Source: Actinomycetes bacterium
GTDB taxonomy: Bacteria; Actinomycetota; Acidimicrobiia; Acidimicrobiales; JAMCPL01
Direction of reading: 5' to 3'
NCBI GenBank assembly: GCA_021846515.1
Contig: JAJZWU010000001.1
Span: 1 to 64,000, forward strand
Length of the DNA stretch: 64,000 nucleotides
Part shown: positions 9,495 to 18,452 of the stretch, piece by piece
Layout of the letters: each line of letters begins with the position of its first letter
Numbering within the stretch: position 1 is the stretch's first letter
Position numbers and translations under genes: made by a program
Notes under the pieces: model-generated
What the model was told of the DNA's origin: nothing
Databases searched by the model: none
Seen by the model: the letters and a program-made list of their open reading frames with translations, nothing else

Positions 9495-11015
9495 TCAGGA
9501 TCGCATCCAACATCCTGCGTACTCCTTCGCCAGTCCAATATCTTCAAGTTGCTCCAGACAAAGCGATACACGGCCAACAGAGCTACCCAATCGCATGACG
9601 ATCTCATCAAGAGTTAGCGGGTAAACGCTCAATTGCTCCAACGCGGAATAGAGAACACCCTCCTCTATACCGGGGAGTCTGGCATGCCCCTCCAGCCTGG
9701 AGCTTATCTCATCACAATTAGGTACCATATGATCCCGCCCAGCATGATCTTGATACGCTCCATCCTTGGAACTGGGATCACTGGCAACTGGCAATGGACA
9801 AGAAACAGTTTGACGCTTGGAACCTGGGCATCCCATACTGACAGCCGGCATTTTGTTGGATACTTTCCCCTCTTCATGGCCCGATCCGCTACCTACAACC
9901 GTAGATCTAAGCAAGTCTATGATGTCATCCGCTCCTGTAACCAGATGCGCCCTTCTGGATTTGATCAGTTCGTTACAACCATGCGATGCCAGTGAGGTAA
10001 CTGCACCCGGTACAGCAGCTACAGGAATATCACGGATTTCCGCCTGATGCACCGTATGGAGTGAGCCGCCCTCGGCATGGCTCTCCACTACTACAACGAG
10101 GGATGACATTGCCGCCATGATCCTGTTCCTTGCGACAAAACGCCATCTTGAGGCGGGCATACCAGGTGGAAGCTCTGAAATTACCACTCCGCAGGAGGTC
10201 GCAGCACGAAAAATATCCTGGTTTTTAGCAGGATACGATATATCAGGACCGCCGGCCATAACCGCCACCACGCTGCCACATTTATCCACCGGCACATCCT
10301 CGTGTATAATCCCATCTACCGAATTGTTATACACTGGCAAACTATGACTATCAGGGTTGCAACTGCCATAAGAGCCCTCATGGTCATCAGGACAAGAGCG
10401 AGCATCAGAGCCGGGAATAGCATCAAAGGTGTCATTTTCACCAGAGCTCGACAGGTTGCCAAAGTCGGTGTTGCCGTAGGTATCAGATTGATCAGCAACC
10501 TGGCTACCAGATAGCAATCTACGAATTGCATCTACAGCCCCCCGATGAGCAGCCGCGTCTATGCCGGCAGCCAATCCTGACACCACGGTAATACCTGCCT
10601 GAGCAAGTGCAAAGCCAATCTCGTAAGCTATCTTCATGCCGTAAGGGCTCGCTGATCTGGTACCGACAACACATACCATCTGGGTACGATTAAGTACCGT
10701 AGGATCTCCGTTATAAAATATCACTGCAGGAGCATTCCCATCGAAGCGCAATCTGGAGGGGTAATAAGCAGTATTGAGCGTTTCTATGCCGACACCAGAA
10801 TTATCACAAATTCTCCGCAACCCTTCAAGGACATCCGGACCGCACTTACCCTTCCATCGTTGCGCATAAGTTGCCGTATACTCTCCCTTATCTATAGCCT
10901 GCAGGAGAGATAAGGGGTCAGTGCATCCATCAAACATGATCCGCAACCTTGTTGGAGTCATCCCCTGCAGGGACGCAAGCACACCTGCTGCCATTGACTG
11001 TTCTGAAATACTCAT
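9495..11015 (-). CDS. dprA: DNA-processing protein DprA
   Basis: This protein binds single-stranded DNA and loads RecA during natural transformation. A SAM-like N-terminal part is followed by the Rossmann fold: CVVGTRSASPYG, VSGLAAGIDAAAHRGA, AVMAGGPDISYP, then VARNRIMAAMSSLVVVVES. A C-terminal winged-helix (DML1-like) domain covers about the last 60 residues (SALEQLSVYPLTLDEIVMRL). A Ser/Asp-rich insertion of about 75 residues splits the Rossmann fold after GAVDA, and the linker to the winged helix is also long. The start chosen, MSISEQS at 11015 with GGGAG about 9 nt upstream, gives 506 aa. The frame stays open upstream through a tandem repeat that supplies two more in-frame starts with the same ribosome binding site, plus a TTG at 11198. 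It follows yifB directly. Confidence 0.93.
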   Translation of the reverse strand: MSISEQSMAAGVLASLQGMTPTRLRIMFDGCTDPLSLLQAIDKGEYTATYAQRWKGKCGPDVLEGLRRICDNSGVGIETLNTAYYPSRLRFDGNAPAVIFYNGDPTVLNRTQMVCVVGTRSASPYGMKIAYEIGFALAQAGITVVSGLAAGIDAAAHRGAVDAIRRLLSGSQVADQSDTYGNTDFGNLSSSGENDTFDAIPGSDARSCPDDHEGSYGSCNPDSHSLPVYNNSVDGIIHEDVPVDKCGSVVAVMAGGPDISYPAKNQDIFRAATSCGVVISELPPGMPASRWRFVARNRIMAAMSSLVVVVESHAEGGSLHTVHQAEIRDIPVAAVPGAVTSLASHGCNELIKSRRAHLVTGADDIIDLLRSTVVGSGSGHEEGKVSNKMPAVSMGCPGSKRQTVSCPLPVASDPSSKDGAYQDHAGRDHMVPNCDEISSRLEGHARLPGIEEGVLYSALEQLSVYPLTLDEIVMRLGSSVGRVSLCLEQLEDIGLAKEYAGCWMRS

Positions 11016-11191
11016 CTTGACCGCTCCCGATCGGATAGGTTGGCCATGCCTTGTAACGGTACATGTAGATGTTCCACAAATCCACATCTTGACCGCTCCC
11101 GATCGGATAGGTTGGCCATGCCTTGTAACGGTACATGTAGATGTTCCACAAATCCACATCTTGACCGCTCCCGATCGGATAGGTTGGCCAT
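11013..11191. repeat. 72-bp tandem repeat (about 2.5 copies) over the dprA start
   Basis: Units begin at 11013, 11085 and 11157 with an exact period of 72 bp. The first two copies are complete and look identical; the third is identical for about 35 bp. Each unit carries, on the minus strand, the dprA ribosome binding site and ATG (GGGAGCGGTCAAGATG). As 72 is divisible by 3, the reading frame is kept, and each unit encodes 24 residues ending in GQPIRSGAVKM. The lack of divergence points to recent duplication. It is not a CRISPR because there are no unique spacers. Confidence 0.95.
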
Positions 11192-11226
11192 ACTGCAATT
11201 TGGTAGCAATTCGGTATCTGGATTGT

Positions 11227-12759
11227 TCATCTTAACTGCTCCGCATTGAACATTGCCCGAGCTGCTCTTAGTTGCAACGCTTCAGCCACATGTTCCACCT
11301 TGACAGGTGGATTCTCTCCTGCCAGGTCGGCAATGGTAAGGGCCACTCTACGCACACTATCCATCCCTCTTGCTGAAAGGACACCGCTTCTGAGTCTACG
11401 CTCTATCAATCCCATCGCCTCGGGAGTCAGCGGAGCAAGTTGTTCAAGCGCCCAAGATGGAATACGCGAGTTGCAGGCTACTCCCCTGTCGCGTGCAATC
11501 TCACGCGCCATACTGACTCGAAAGGCTACAATACTGCTTGGTTCTCCCGGAGCTATTGAGAGCAACTCATCTACCTGGGGTTTGGCAAGAGATATACTGA
11601 GATCGAAGCGGTCGAGTAACGGACCCGACAACCTTGCAAGATACCGCTCTCTCGCGCTCCTCGAACATCTACAACTACCCGGAGTCATTCCCTCCCCGCA
11701 GGGACATGGGTTTGTAGCCGCCACAAGCAGAAACCTCGCCGGCAACACTGCAGACACCTTAGCCCTGCTAATCCGCACCAATCCATCTTCAAGCGGCTCA
11801 CGTAATGAATCCAATACGATCCTGGGAAACTCACCAAGCTCATCTAAAAACAGCACCCCCAAATGGGCCAGTGAAATCTCACCCGGTCGCAACCAAGAGC
11901 TGCCTCCCCCTACAATCGAAACGGAGGTGGCAGTATGATGAGGGGCTCGCAAGGAGGGGCGTGAAGGCAGGACATCCCATTCCACCGGCGATCCTGATGC
12001 CGAATATATACGAGCCACTTCCAACGACTCATCGTAACTCAATGATGGCAACACTCCCGGTAGCCTGCTGGCAAGCATAGTCTTTCCGGAGCCTGGAGGA
12101 CCCACCATAAGTAGATGGTGCCCTCCCGCCGCCGCTATCTCGACTGCCCGCCTCCCCACTGCTTGGCCTCTTACATCCGCAAGATCAAGGTAACAGCCGT
12201 TTATACCAGCATCCACTATCTGGGAACCGTCAATAGATTCAGTCGCACTCCACTCCTCCTCGCCCTTCAATGCCCTCACCAACTGCTTTAACGAGGTTGC
12301 ACCGTGTACCTCCCTCGTCGGAATAACAGAAGCCTCTCTAAGACACGATGCCGGCACTACCGCTTTAGTTGCATCGCAGGCACTTACAAGAGAGATCACT
12401 CCGGGGAACTCGCGAAGGGATCCATCGAGGCCGAGTTCACCAAAAAAAGAGTGCCCCTCCACTAGGGCACGGTCAACCTGGCCACTGGCCGCTAACATAC
12501 CTATAGCAATCGGCAGGTCCAGCGCTGCACCTGCTTTTCGTACGGCAGAGGGGGCCAGATTAACCGTTACCCGATTGCTACACCATTTGAAGCCGCTTGT
12601 AAGCAATGCTGCCCTTACCCGATCGCGTGACTCTCTTACTGCCGCATCCGGTAAACCAACAATATTGAATCCCGGGATACCACTGGAAATATGCACCTCA
12701 ACCGATACTGGACTCCCATCCACTCCAAGAAGTATCGCCGAAGGAATACTGGCTATCAT
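11227..12759 (-). CDS. YifB/ComM family Mg-chelatase-like AAA+ ATPase
   Basis: This 510-residue protein is of the ComM type. In other bacteria ComM is a hexameric branch-migration helicase that helps integrate DNA during natural transformation. The N-terminal ChlI-like domain (GIPGFNIVGLPDAAVRESRDRVRAAL, then NLAPSAVRKAG) is followed by the AAA+ core with Walker A GPPGSGKTMLA, the Walker B region GVLFLDELGEF, and the zinc-type cluster CPCGEGMTPGSCRCS. The C-terminal Mg-chelatase helical domain reads LSARGMDSVRRVALTIADL. AAGGAG lies 6 nt before the ATG. The stop is followed closely by dprA on the same strand. Confidence 0.95.
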   Translation of the reverse strand: MIASIPSAILLGVDGSPVSVEVHISSGIPGFNIVGLPDAAVRESRDRVRAALLTSGFKWCSNRVTVNLAPSAVRKAGAALDLPIAIGMLAASGQVDRALVEGHSFFGELGLDGSLREFPGVISLVSACDATKAVVPASCLREASVIPTREVHGATSLKQLVRALKGEEEWSATESIDGSQIVDAGINGCYLDLADVRGQAVGRRAVEIAAAGGHHLLMVGPPGSGKTMLASRLPGVLPSLSYDESLEVARIYSASGSPVEWDVLPSRPSLRAPHHTATSVSIVGGGSSWLRPGEISLAHLGVLFLDELGEFPRIVLDSLREPLEDGLVRISRAKVSAVLPARFLLVAATNPCPCGEGMTPGSCRCSRSARERYLARLSGPLLDRFDLSISLAKPQVDELLSIAPGEPSSIVAFRVSMAREIARDRGVACNSRIPSWALEQLAPLTPEAMGLIERRLRSGVLSARGMDSVRRVALTIADLAGENPPVKVEHVAEALQLRAARAMFNAEQLR

Positions 12760-13269
12760 CTCTGTCTCCTTACCTACTTAACCAACTATTTGCAGCACCC
12801 GTCAGCCTGACAACGAAGAGAACCCGATATGCCACTTGTCGCAAAAATTCTTCGAACGAGGACAGCGAACAATCTCGCCGGCAGATAATACACGTACTGC
12901 ATATATCAAGGAGGGCTCGAATTCCAGCATAAAAATGTCACAGCGCCACAACAATCTCTCATGTAACAGAGCCAAGAGCCGGCACATTTTCAACACCTCA
13001 TGAGCATGGAGCCACTCGACGCACACTCATGCAAGAAAGTATATAAAGGGGTTGTATCGCTTAAATTAATTAAGGGGCAGATTGACCGGCTTACGTAGAG
13101 TAGATACGTCACGCACATAGATTGATGGCAACATATTCTCTGTATCAGGATGGAGATTCAAGCGTTGATTGTACTTACACTACGATAGCCTGGATATTCG
13201 CCAAGATTCCCAAGATTCGCCAAGTTCCAGGCTGCAAGGGGAAAGTCATGAAGGTGCTCGGCAGCTCGG
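12760..13269. other. 510-bp gap between rnhA and yifB, with one weak ORF
   Basis: This gap would hold yraN in many bacteria with a yraN-yifB-dprA order. The only minus-strand ORF is 12802..13026 (74 codons from GTG, with a TGA directly upstream). A stretch LLWRCDIFMLEFEPSLIYAV weakly recalls the YraN nuclease core, but the catalytic pattern is not preserved. A second partial copy of the rnhA 3' end lies at 13195-13230. I do not call a gene here. Confidence 0.3.
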
Positions 13270-13776
13270 CTATTCGCCAATATCTCCCAAGTTCCAGACA
13301 CCGCGCTGGAGGCGAGCAGCTTCATTTGCCATGAAGTCGACCATTTCGTTCATCTCATCTCCGGCATGCCCTTTCGTCCAAGAAAACTCCACAACAAGCG
13401 GACCATCCAACGCCAGTTCCAAGAGCGGTTCCCATAGATCACGATTCGCGACCGGATGTCCTTTTGAGTTCCTCCACTGCCGCTTCATCCATCCCTCCCA
13501 CCACTTGAAATTAAAACAATTCACCAAGTAAGAAGAGTCGCTTATAATAACAGCCTTAGCCTCGTGTCCATCGAGATTCTTGGTCAGCCACTCCAATGCC
13601 TCCAAAGCCGCCGTCACTTCCATCCTCTGGTTGGTTGTTAATTTCTCGGCACCGCTTGCTGATGAACCACCTTGTATCGCCCATGCCCATCCCCCTGGGC
13701 CTGGATTGCCAAGACATGAACCATCTGTGTATATTACCGTTGAAGCTGCCTTATCATGCGCCGATAACTCCGGCAT
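13270..13776 (-). CDS. rnhA: Ribonuclease HI
   Basis: This enzyme degrades the RNA strand of RNA-DNA hybrids (R-loops, primers). The four acidic residues of the DEDD site are visible: Asp in IYTDGSCLGNPGPGGWAW, Glu in RMEVTAALEAL, Asp in ISDSSYLV and Asp in NEMVDFMANEA. The catalytic-loop His lies in WTKGHAG. At 168 residues it has the normal length plus a short tail ending WNLGDIGE. The gene is divergent from aceE. Its last codons resemble a sequence just downstream, suggesting a local 3'-end duplication. Confidence 0.95.
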   Translation of the reverse strand: MPELSAHDKAASTVIYTDGSCLGNPGPGGWAWAIQGGSSASGAEKLTTNQRMEVTAALEALEWLTKNLDGHEAKAVIISDSSYLVNCFNFKWWEGWMKRQWRNSKGHPVANRDLWEPLLELALDGPLVVEFSWTKGHAGDEMNEMVDFMANEAARLQRGVWNLGDIGE

Positions 13777-13921
13777 CTATCGACATCCCCGTCTGTACAT
13801 GGCACACACGCATGCAGAGACAGGCACTACCTGCTTACGCCCCATAACGGACAAGGCCATACGCTTACATCCACTGTCTCGATAATGCATCTGATCATGC
13901 ACTTGCAACCATCCTTGTGTG

Positions 13922-13949
13922 TAGACATTACAGTGATAAGGATTATACT
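13922..13949 (+). promoter_or_regulatory. Promoter of aceE giving a near-leaderless mRNA
   Basis: A -35-like TAGACA (13922-13927) is separated by 16 bp from a -10-like TATACT (13944-13949). The expected transcription start (about 7 bp downstream) lies at 13955-13959, directly before the GTG start at 13960. No Shine-Dalgarno sequence lies at a usable distance. Confidence 0.55.
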
Positions 13950-13959
13950 ATAAATCATT

Positions 13960-16662
13960 GTGTTGTTTGACGGTATTTCGCACCAGCTCCCAGATATAGA
14001 CCCCCAAGAGACTGAAGAGTGGTTGGACTCTTTTGATGCCGTCGTCGGTAGAGAGGGACGTGGACGTGCCCGCTTCTTGCTTATGAAGCTGCTTGAGCGT
14101 GCCCGGACAAGACAGGTCGATTTCCCGGCAACTCTATCTACGCCATACGTGAACACAATAGCCAAGGATCAAGAACCCTGGTTCCCGGGAGATGAATACC
14201 TGGAAAGGCGTATCAGGGCATATATACGATGGAATGCTGCCGTTATGGTTACACGGGCAAACACTCGAAACGAGGGAATAGGTGGCCATCTATCCACCTA
14301 TGCGAGTTCGGCATCTCTGTATGAAGTTGGATTCAACCATTTTTTTAGAGGGAAGTCTGATGGGGGCTTTGGTGATCAAGTCTTTTTCCAGGGACATGCA
14401 TCTCCGGGAATATATGCCCGCGCATTCGTAGAAGGACGACTAACTGAAGAGGAAATGGACAACTTTAGGTCGGAAGTAGGCAAGAAGGGATTACCCAGTT
14501 ATCCACATCCGCGCCTCATGCCTGATTTCTGGGAATTCCCTACGGTATCAATGGGACTTGGGCCCATGCTGGCTATTTACCAAGCTCATATCAACCGCTA
14601 CATGTTAAATCGCGAGTTGGTAGATACTTCCGGTGCAAGGGTGTGGGCATTCGTGGGAGATGGAGAAATGGACGAGCCTGAAGCCCTGGCGGCACTGGGC
14701 GTAGCAGGCAGAGAGCATCTAAACAATCTTATCTTCGTGGTGAACTGCAACCTGCAAAGATTGGATGGCCCGGTCAGGGGGAATGGGAAAATTGTCCAGG
14801 AGTTGGAAGCAGTATTTAGAGGGTCAGGGTGGAACGTTATAAAAGTCATATGGGGGTCAAAGTGGGATGAGCTACTGGCCAGAGACATAGATGGTGTCCT
14901 GCTGGACAAGATGAACACCACACCGGATGGAGAATTCCAAAAATACGCAACCGAATCCGGTGCATATATCAGGGAACATTTCTTTGGGCCTGATCCGCGA
15001 CTCCAAAAAATGGTAGAGCATCTAAGCGACGAGGATCTGCAGAACCTGCCAAGGGGTGGACATGACTACAAAAAACTATATGCTGCATACAAGTTGGCCA
15101 CAGAGGAACGCGAAATGCCGACTGCCATCCTTGCAAAGACAATCAAAGGTTGGACACTGGGACCGGAAATAGAAGCCAGAAATGCTACCCACCAAATAAA
15201 AAAGATGAGCCACACACAATTAACTGCGCTTAGAGAGAGGCTGCACCTAGAAGAGGAAATACCTGACAGTATGCTGGAAAGTGAGTCGCCACCTTATTAC
15301 AGGCCTCCTGAAGGTTCCCCTGCCTATGAGTATATGATGGCGCGACGCAAAATAACAGCAGGACCGATACCACAAAGGATAGTACGTCCACGAACAATAA
15401 ATCGTCCAAAAGAGTCTGCATTCGATGACCTCCTAGCCGGATCAAACGGTCAACCGGTCTCAACTACCATGGTATTTGCCAGGCTGTTACGCAACCTTGT
15501 CAGAGATCCAGAAATAGGCCGCCTATTGGTTCCGATAGTGCCGGACGAAGCCAGAACCTTCGGATTGGAACCGCTTATCTCTGAAATCAAGATATACGCC
15601 CCTGAAGGTCAGCACTACACACCAGTTGATGCAGGGTTACTTTTATCTTACGCTGAGTCAAAGGATGGGCAAATCCTGGAAGAGGGAATAACCGAAGCTG
15701 GGGCAATGGCATCGTTTACCAGCCTGGCTACATCCTATGCGACCTGGGGACAACCTATGATACCCATAATGCTCTTTTACTCTATGTTTGGCTTTCAACG
15801 GGCAGGTGACATAACGTGGCTGATGGGAGATATCCGCGCTCGGGGTATTCTGGCAGGGTGCACCGCCGGACGTACTACGTTACAGGGTGAAGGATTGCAG
15901 CATGATGATGGTCATTCGCCACTGCTTGCCTCCGTAAATCCAGCATGCAATATTTACGATCCCGCATTCTCCTATGAGATCGCCGCTATCATGAAGCACG
16001 CCATAGAGTCGATCTTGGATACAGAGGCAAAAGATACATTTTTTTATCTAACTCTCTACAACGAGAACTACCCCATGGAAGCGTTGCCGGAAGGTAGTGA
16101 CAGAGAAGCCATACTGGAAGGAGCCATCAAGGGAACGTACCGTTATGCAAGCTGCGATAATCCAATGGCTACACTGCTCTTCTCTGGAGTAATGAACCAA
16201 GAAGTCATGAAAGCAAGAGATATGCTCGCCTCACAGTGGAATATCAATACTGATGTGTTTTCCGTGACGTCATACTCTTCACTTAGAAGAGAGGCGCTGG
16301 CAGTAGAACGATATAATATGCTGCATCCCGAAGAGCCGGCACAATCTGCATATATAACTGACCAACTTGCCGGATCACAAGGACCAGTCATCGCGGTAAC
16401 CGATTATGTAAGAGCAGTGCCCGACCAAGTGTCCAGATGGATACCCGAAGGAAGACAATTTATATCTCTAGGAACTGACGGCTTTGGCAGGTCGGATACG
16501 AGGACCGCATTACGAAGTTATTTTGAGACAGATGCCCAACATATAGTAATAGCAGTATTATACGCCCTGGCAAAGAATGGCGATATGCTCATGAGCGAAG
16601 TATCTCGCGCAATAGAACAGTATGGTGTTGCTACCGACCCACAGGCACCATGGGAAATTTGA
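13960..16662 (+). CDS. aceE: Pyruvate dehydrogenase E1 component, homodimeric type
   Basis: This enzyme decarboxylates pyruvate with thiamine diphosphate and feeds acetyl groups to the E2 of the pyruvate dehydrogenase complex. At 900 residues it has the normal length for AceE. It starts close to the conserved LPDIDPQETEEWLDSFDAVV. The ThDP/Mg motif is GDGEMDEPEALAAL...NLIFVVNCNLQRLDG. The pyrimidine domain holds EGITEAGAMASFTSLATSYA and TTLQGEGLQHDDGHS. No other in-frame start exists near this N-terminus, so the GTG at 13960 is favoured even though it lacks a ribosome binding site. It stands alone, without aceF or lpd. Confidence 0.96.
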   Translation: MLFDGISHQLPDIDPQETEEWLDSFDAVVGREGRGRARFLLMKLLERARTRQVDFPATLSTPYVNTIAKDQEPWFPGDEYLERRIRAYIRWNAAVMVTRANTRNEGIGGHLSTYASSASLYEVGFNHFFRGKSDGGFGDQVFFQGHASPGIYARAFVEGRLTEEEMDNFRSEVGKKGLPSYPHPRLMPDFWEFPTVSMGLGPMLAIYQAHINRYMLNRELVDTSGARVWAFVGDGEMDEPEALAALGVAGREHLNNLIFVVNCNLQRLDGPVRGNGKIVQELEAVFRGSGWNVIKVIWGSKWDELLARDIDGVLLDKMNTTPDGEFQKYATESGAYIREHFFGPDPRLQKMVEHLSDEDLQNLPRGGHDYKKLYAAYKLATEEREMPTAILAKTIKGWTLGPEIEARNATHQIKKMSHTQLTALRERLHLEEEIPDSMLESESPPYYRPPEGSPAYEYMMARRKITAGPIPQRIVRPRTINRPKESAFDDLLAGSNGQPVSTTMVFARLLRNLVRDPEIGRLLVPIVPDEARTFGLEPLISEIKIYAPEGQHYTPVDAGLLLSYAESKDGQILEEGITEAGAMASFTSLATSYATWGQPMIPIMLFYSMFGFQRAGDITWLMGDIRARGILAGCTAGRTTLQGEGLQHDDGHSPLLASVNPACNIYDPAFSYEIAAIMKHAIESILDTEAKDTFFYLTLYNENYPMEALPEGSDREAILEGAIKGTYRYASCDNPMATLLFSGVMNQEVMKARDMLASQWNINTDVFSVTSYSSLRREALAVERYNMLHPEEPAQSAYITDQLAGSQGPVIAVTDYVRAVPDQVSRWIPEGRQFISLGTDGFGRSDTRTALRSYFETDAQHIVIAVLYALAKNGDMLMSEVSRAIEQYGVATDPQAPWEI

Positions 16663-16732
16663 CAGCAGCAGATCTTAGAGATAACTTCACTGTAATGGGA
16701 ATGAACTATATATTCAAACGACCACGATCAAA

Positions 16733-18304
16733 TTGAGTTACATAGCCAATCACGCCAAAGATAATCCAGACAAGCCAGCAATCATTACTTCTTGGAATGG
16801 AGATGTGATGACCTATGGGAAATTGGATACAAGATCGTCACGCCTTGCCAATTTAATGGATCGTAGGGGAATTGAAGAGGGCTCAAACGTAGCCATGTGG
16901 ATGAAGAATGGATCGCAATTCCTGGAAGTCGCTTGGGCTGCGCAGCGATCAGGAAAGTATTACACCCCCCTATCCACCAGGCTCACACCCACTGAAGCTG
17001 CATACATCATCTCTGATTGCGATGCCAGCGTGCTCGTAGTATCTGAAGAATTGGTAGATAACGCTATGGAGGCACTCAAGATACTGAACAGGGAATACAG
17101 TGGGCAGAAAAACATCAAAGTGAAATTAGTTGCAGGAACAGCTGATTATTACGATGTTTTTGAATCGTACGAGAAACTGATAGAGGGAGAAGAAGCCCTT
17201 CCTGCCCATAAGGAGAAGGAGGGTCAGGACATGCTCTATTCTTCAGGCACCACCGGAAAACCAAAGGGTGTACGACTTCCCCTTCCTCAAGGACCTATAG
17301 GAAGTCCCAGCCCGGTGGAGATGGTTGCTCAAGGCCTTTATGGCATAAATAGTTCTTCTATCTATCTTTCACCTGCACCGTTATATCACGCTGCGCCACT
17401 ACAATTCACTATGGCTGCACTGCGAATCGGTGCTACCGCTGTAATAATGGATAAGTTCGATCCGCTTGATTTCCTTCGTGCCATTGAAGACCACAAGGTA
17501 ACCCATACACAGGTAGTACCTACCATGATGGTCCGACTGGCAAAGATGCCGGTGGAGATTCACTCGCAATTCGATACTTCTACCCTACAATACATGTTGC
17601 ACGCGGCTGCTCCATGCCCTGTAGACACTAAAAAGCAGATCATTGAATGGATGGGGCCAATAGTATACGAATATTATGCTGGAACTGAACGCAACGGATT
17701 CTGCGCGATAGATTCAAATGAATGGCTTGCACATCCGGGGTCGGTAGGCAGGTCGTTGATAGGTAAAGTGCATATCCTGGATGAAGATGGTAATAATCTC
17801 CCCCCAGGCAAGACCGGTACAATCTATTTCGAGAGTGCAATGCCATTTGAATACTACAAGGATCCAGATAAAACCGCTTCCAGTAGAAGCAAGGAGGGCT
17901 GGACTACGTTGGGCGATATTGGACACCTGGATGACGAGGGCTACCTGTATCTCACTGACCGCAAGGCATTTATGATAGTCACCGGAGGCGTAAATGTATA
18001 TCCCCAAGAGGCAGAAAACCTATTGATTACACATCCTGCCGTCGTGGATGCCGCTGTGTTCGGCATACCGAACGACGACTTTGGAGAGGAAGTAAAGGCT
18101 GTGGTACAGCCCGCCAATATGGATGAAGCAGGTCCGGAGCTGGAAGCTACGCTGATAGCTTATCTCAAGACAAAATTGGCAGATGTTAAATGCCCCAGGT
18201 CTATAGATTTTGAAGCCGAACTACCCAGGGCACCAAATGGGAAACTGTACAAGCAGCAATTGCGCGACAGATACTGGGAAGGTAAACAGTCAAGGATCAT
18301 CTGA
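16733..18304 (+). CDS. Acyl-CoA synthetase (AMP-forming), FadD family
   Basis: This enzyme activates a carboxylic acid to its CoA thioester through an acyl-AMP intermediate. The ATP-binding P-loop-like motif MLYSSGTTGKPKGV lies near residue 167. Motif YEYYAGTERNG and the hinge/C-terminal motif YLYLTDRKAFMIVTGGVNVYPQE are present, and the catalytic Lys is in PRAPNGKLYKQQLR. The chain has the usual length of 523 aa. The start is a TTG without a clear ribosome binding site, and the nearby ATGs are out of frame. A fatty, steroid-side-chain or aromatic acid substrate is possible; the sequence does not decide. It lies 70 bp after aceE. Confidence 0.9.
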   Translation: MSYIANHAKDNPDKPAIITSWNGDVMTYGKLDTRSSRLANLMDRRGIEEGSNVAMWMKNGSQFLEVAWAAQRSGKYYTPLSTRLTPTEAAYIISDCDASVLVVSEELVDNAMEALKILNREYSGQKNIKVKLVAGTADYYDVFESYEKLIEGEEALPAHKEKEGQDMLYSSGTTGKPKGVRLPLPQGPIGSPSPVEMVAQGLYGINSSSIYLSPAPLYHAAPLQFTMAALRIGATAVIMDKFDPLDFLRAIEDHKVTHTQVVPTMMVRLAKMPVEIHSQFDTSTLQYMLHAAAPCPVDTKKQIIEWMGPIVYEYYAGTERNGFCAIDSNEWLAHPGSVGRSLIGKVHILDEDGNNLPPGKTGTIYFESAMPFEYYKDPDKTASSRSKEGWTTLGDIGHLDDEGYLYLTDRKAFMIVTGGVNVYPQEAENLLITHPAVVDAAVFGIPNDDFGEEVKAVVQPANMDEAGPELEATLIAYLKTKLADVKCPRSIDFEAELPRAPNGKLYKQQLRDRYWEGKQSRII

Positions 18305-18417
18305 TCTGCCACCAGGAACAATGTAATAAAAATGACACGCACCGGACGTTTTGATTACGCCCATATAGCCTTTTGCACAAAATAAGCACAAACCGTGTAA
18401 TCATCGCCACATTATGA

Positions 18418-18446
18418 TATAATAACTAATAGGAGTAAAAAAGGAG
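18418..18446 (+). promoter_or_regulatory. -10 box and ribosome binding site of the LRV-repeat gene
   Basis: A perfect TATAAT lies at 18418-18423. GTGTAA, 17 bp upstream, is only a weak -35. AAGGAG at 18441-18446 sits 6 nt before the GTG start at 18453, fixing that start. Confidence 0.5.
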
Positions 18447-18452
18447 AGAAAA

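Noticed and set aside
11013-11191. Possible CRISPR-like array
   Set aside because: Units are contiguous identical 72-bp copies without unique spacers, and lie in a coding start.
10921-11235. Repeat-containing plus-strand ORFs opposite dprA
   Set aside because: They arise from the in-frame 72-bp repeat read on the other strand.
12802-13026. 74-codon ORF as a genuine yraN
   Set aside because: Only a weak resemblance to the YraN core, no conserved Asp/Glu/Lys pattern, and a GTG start right after a stop.
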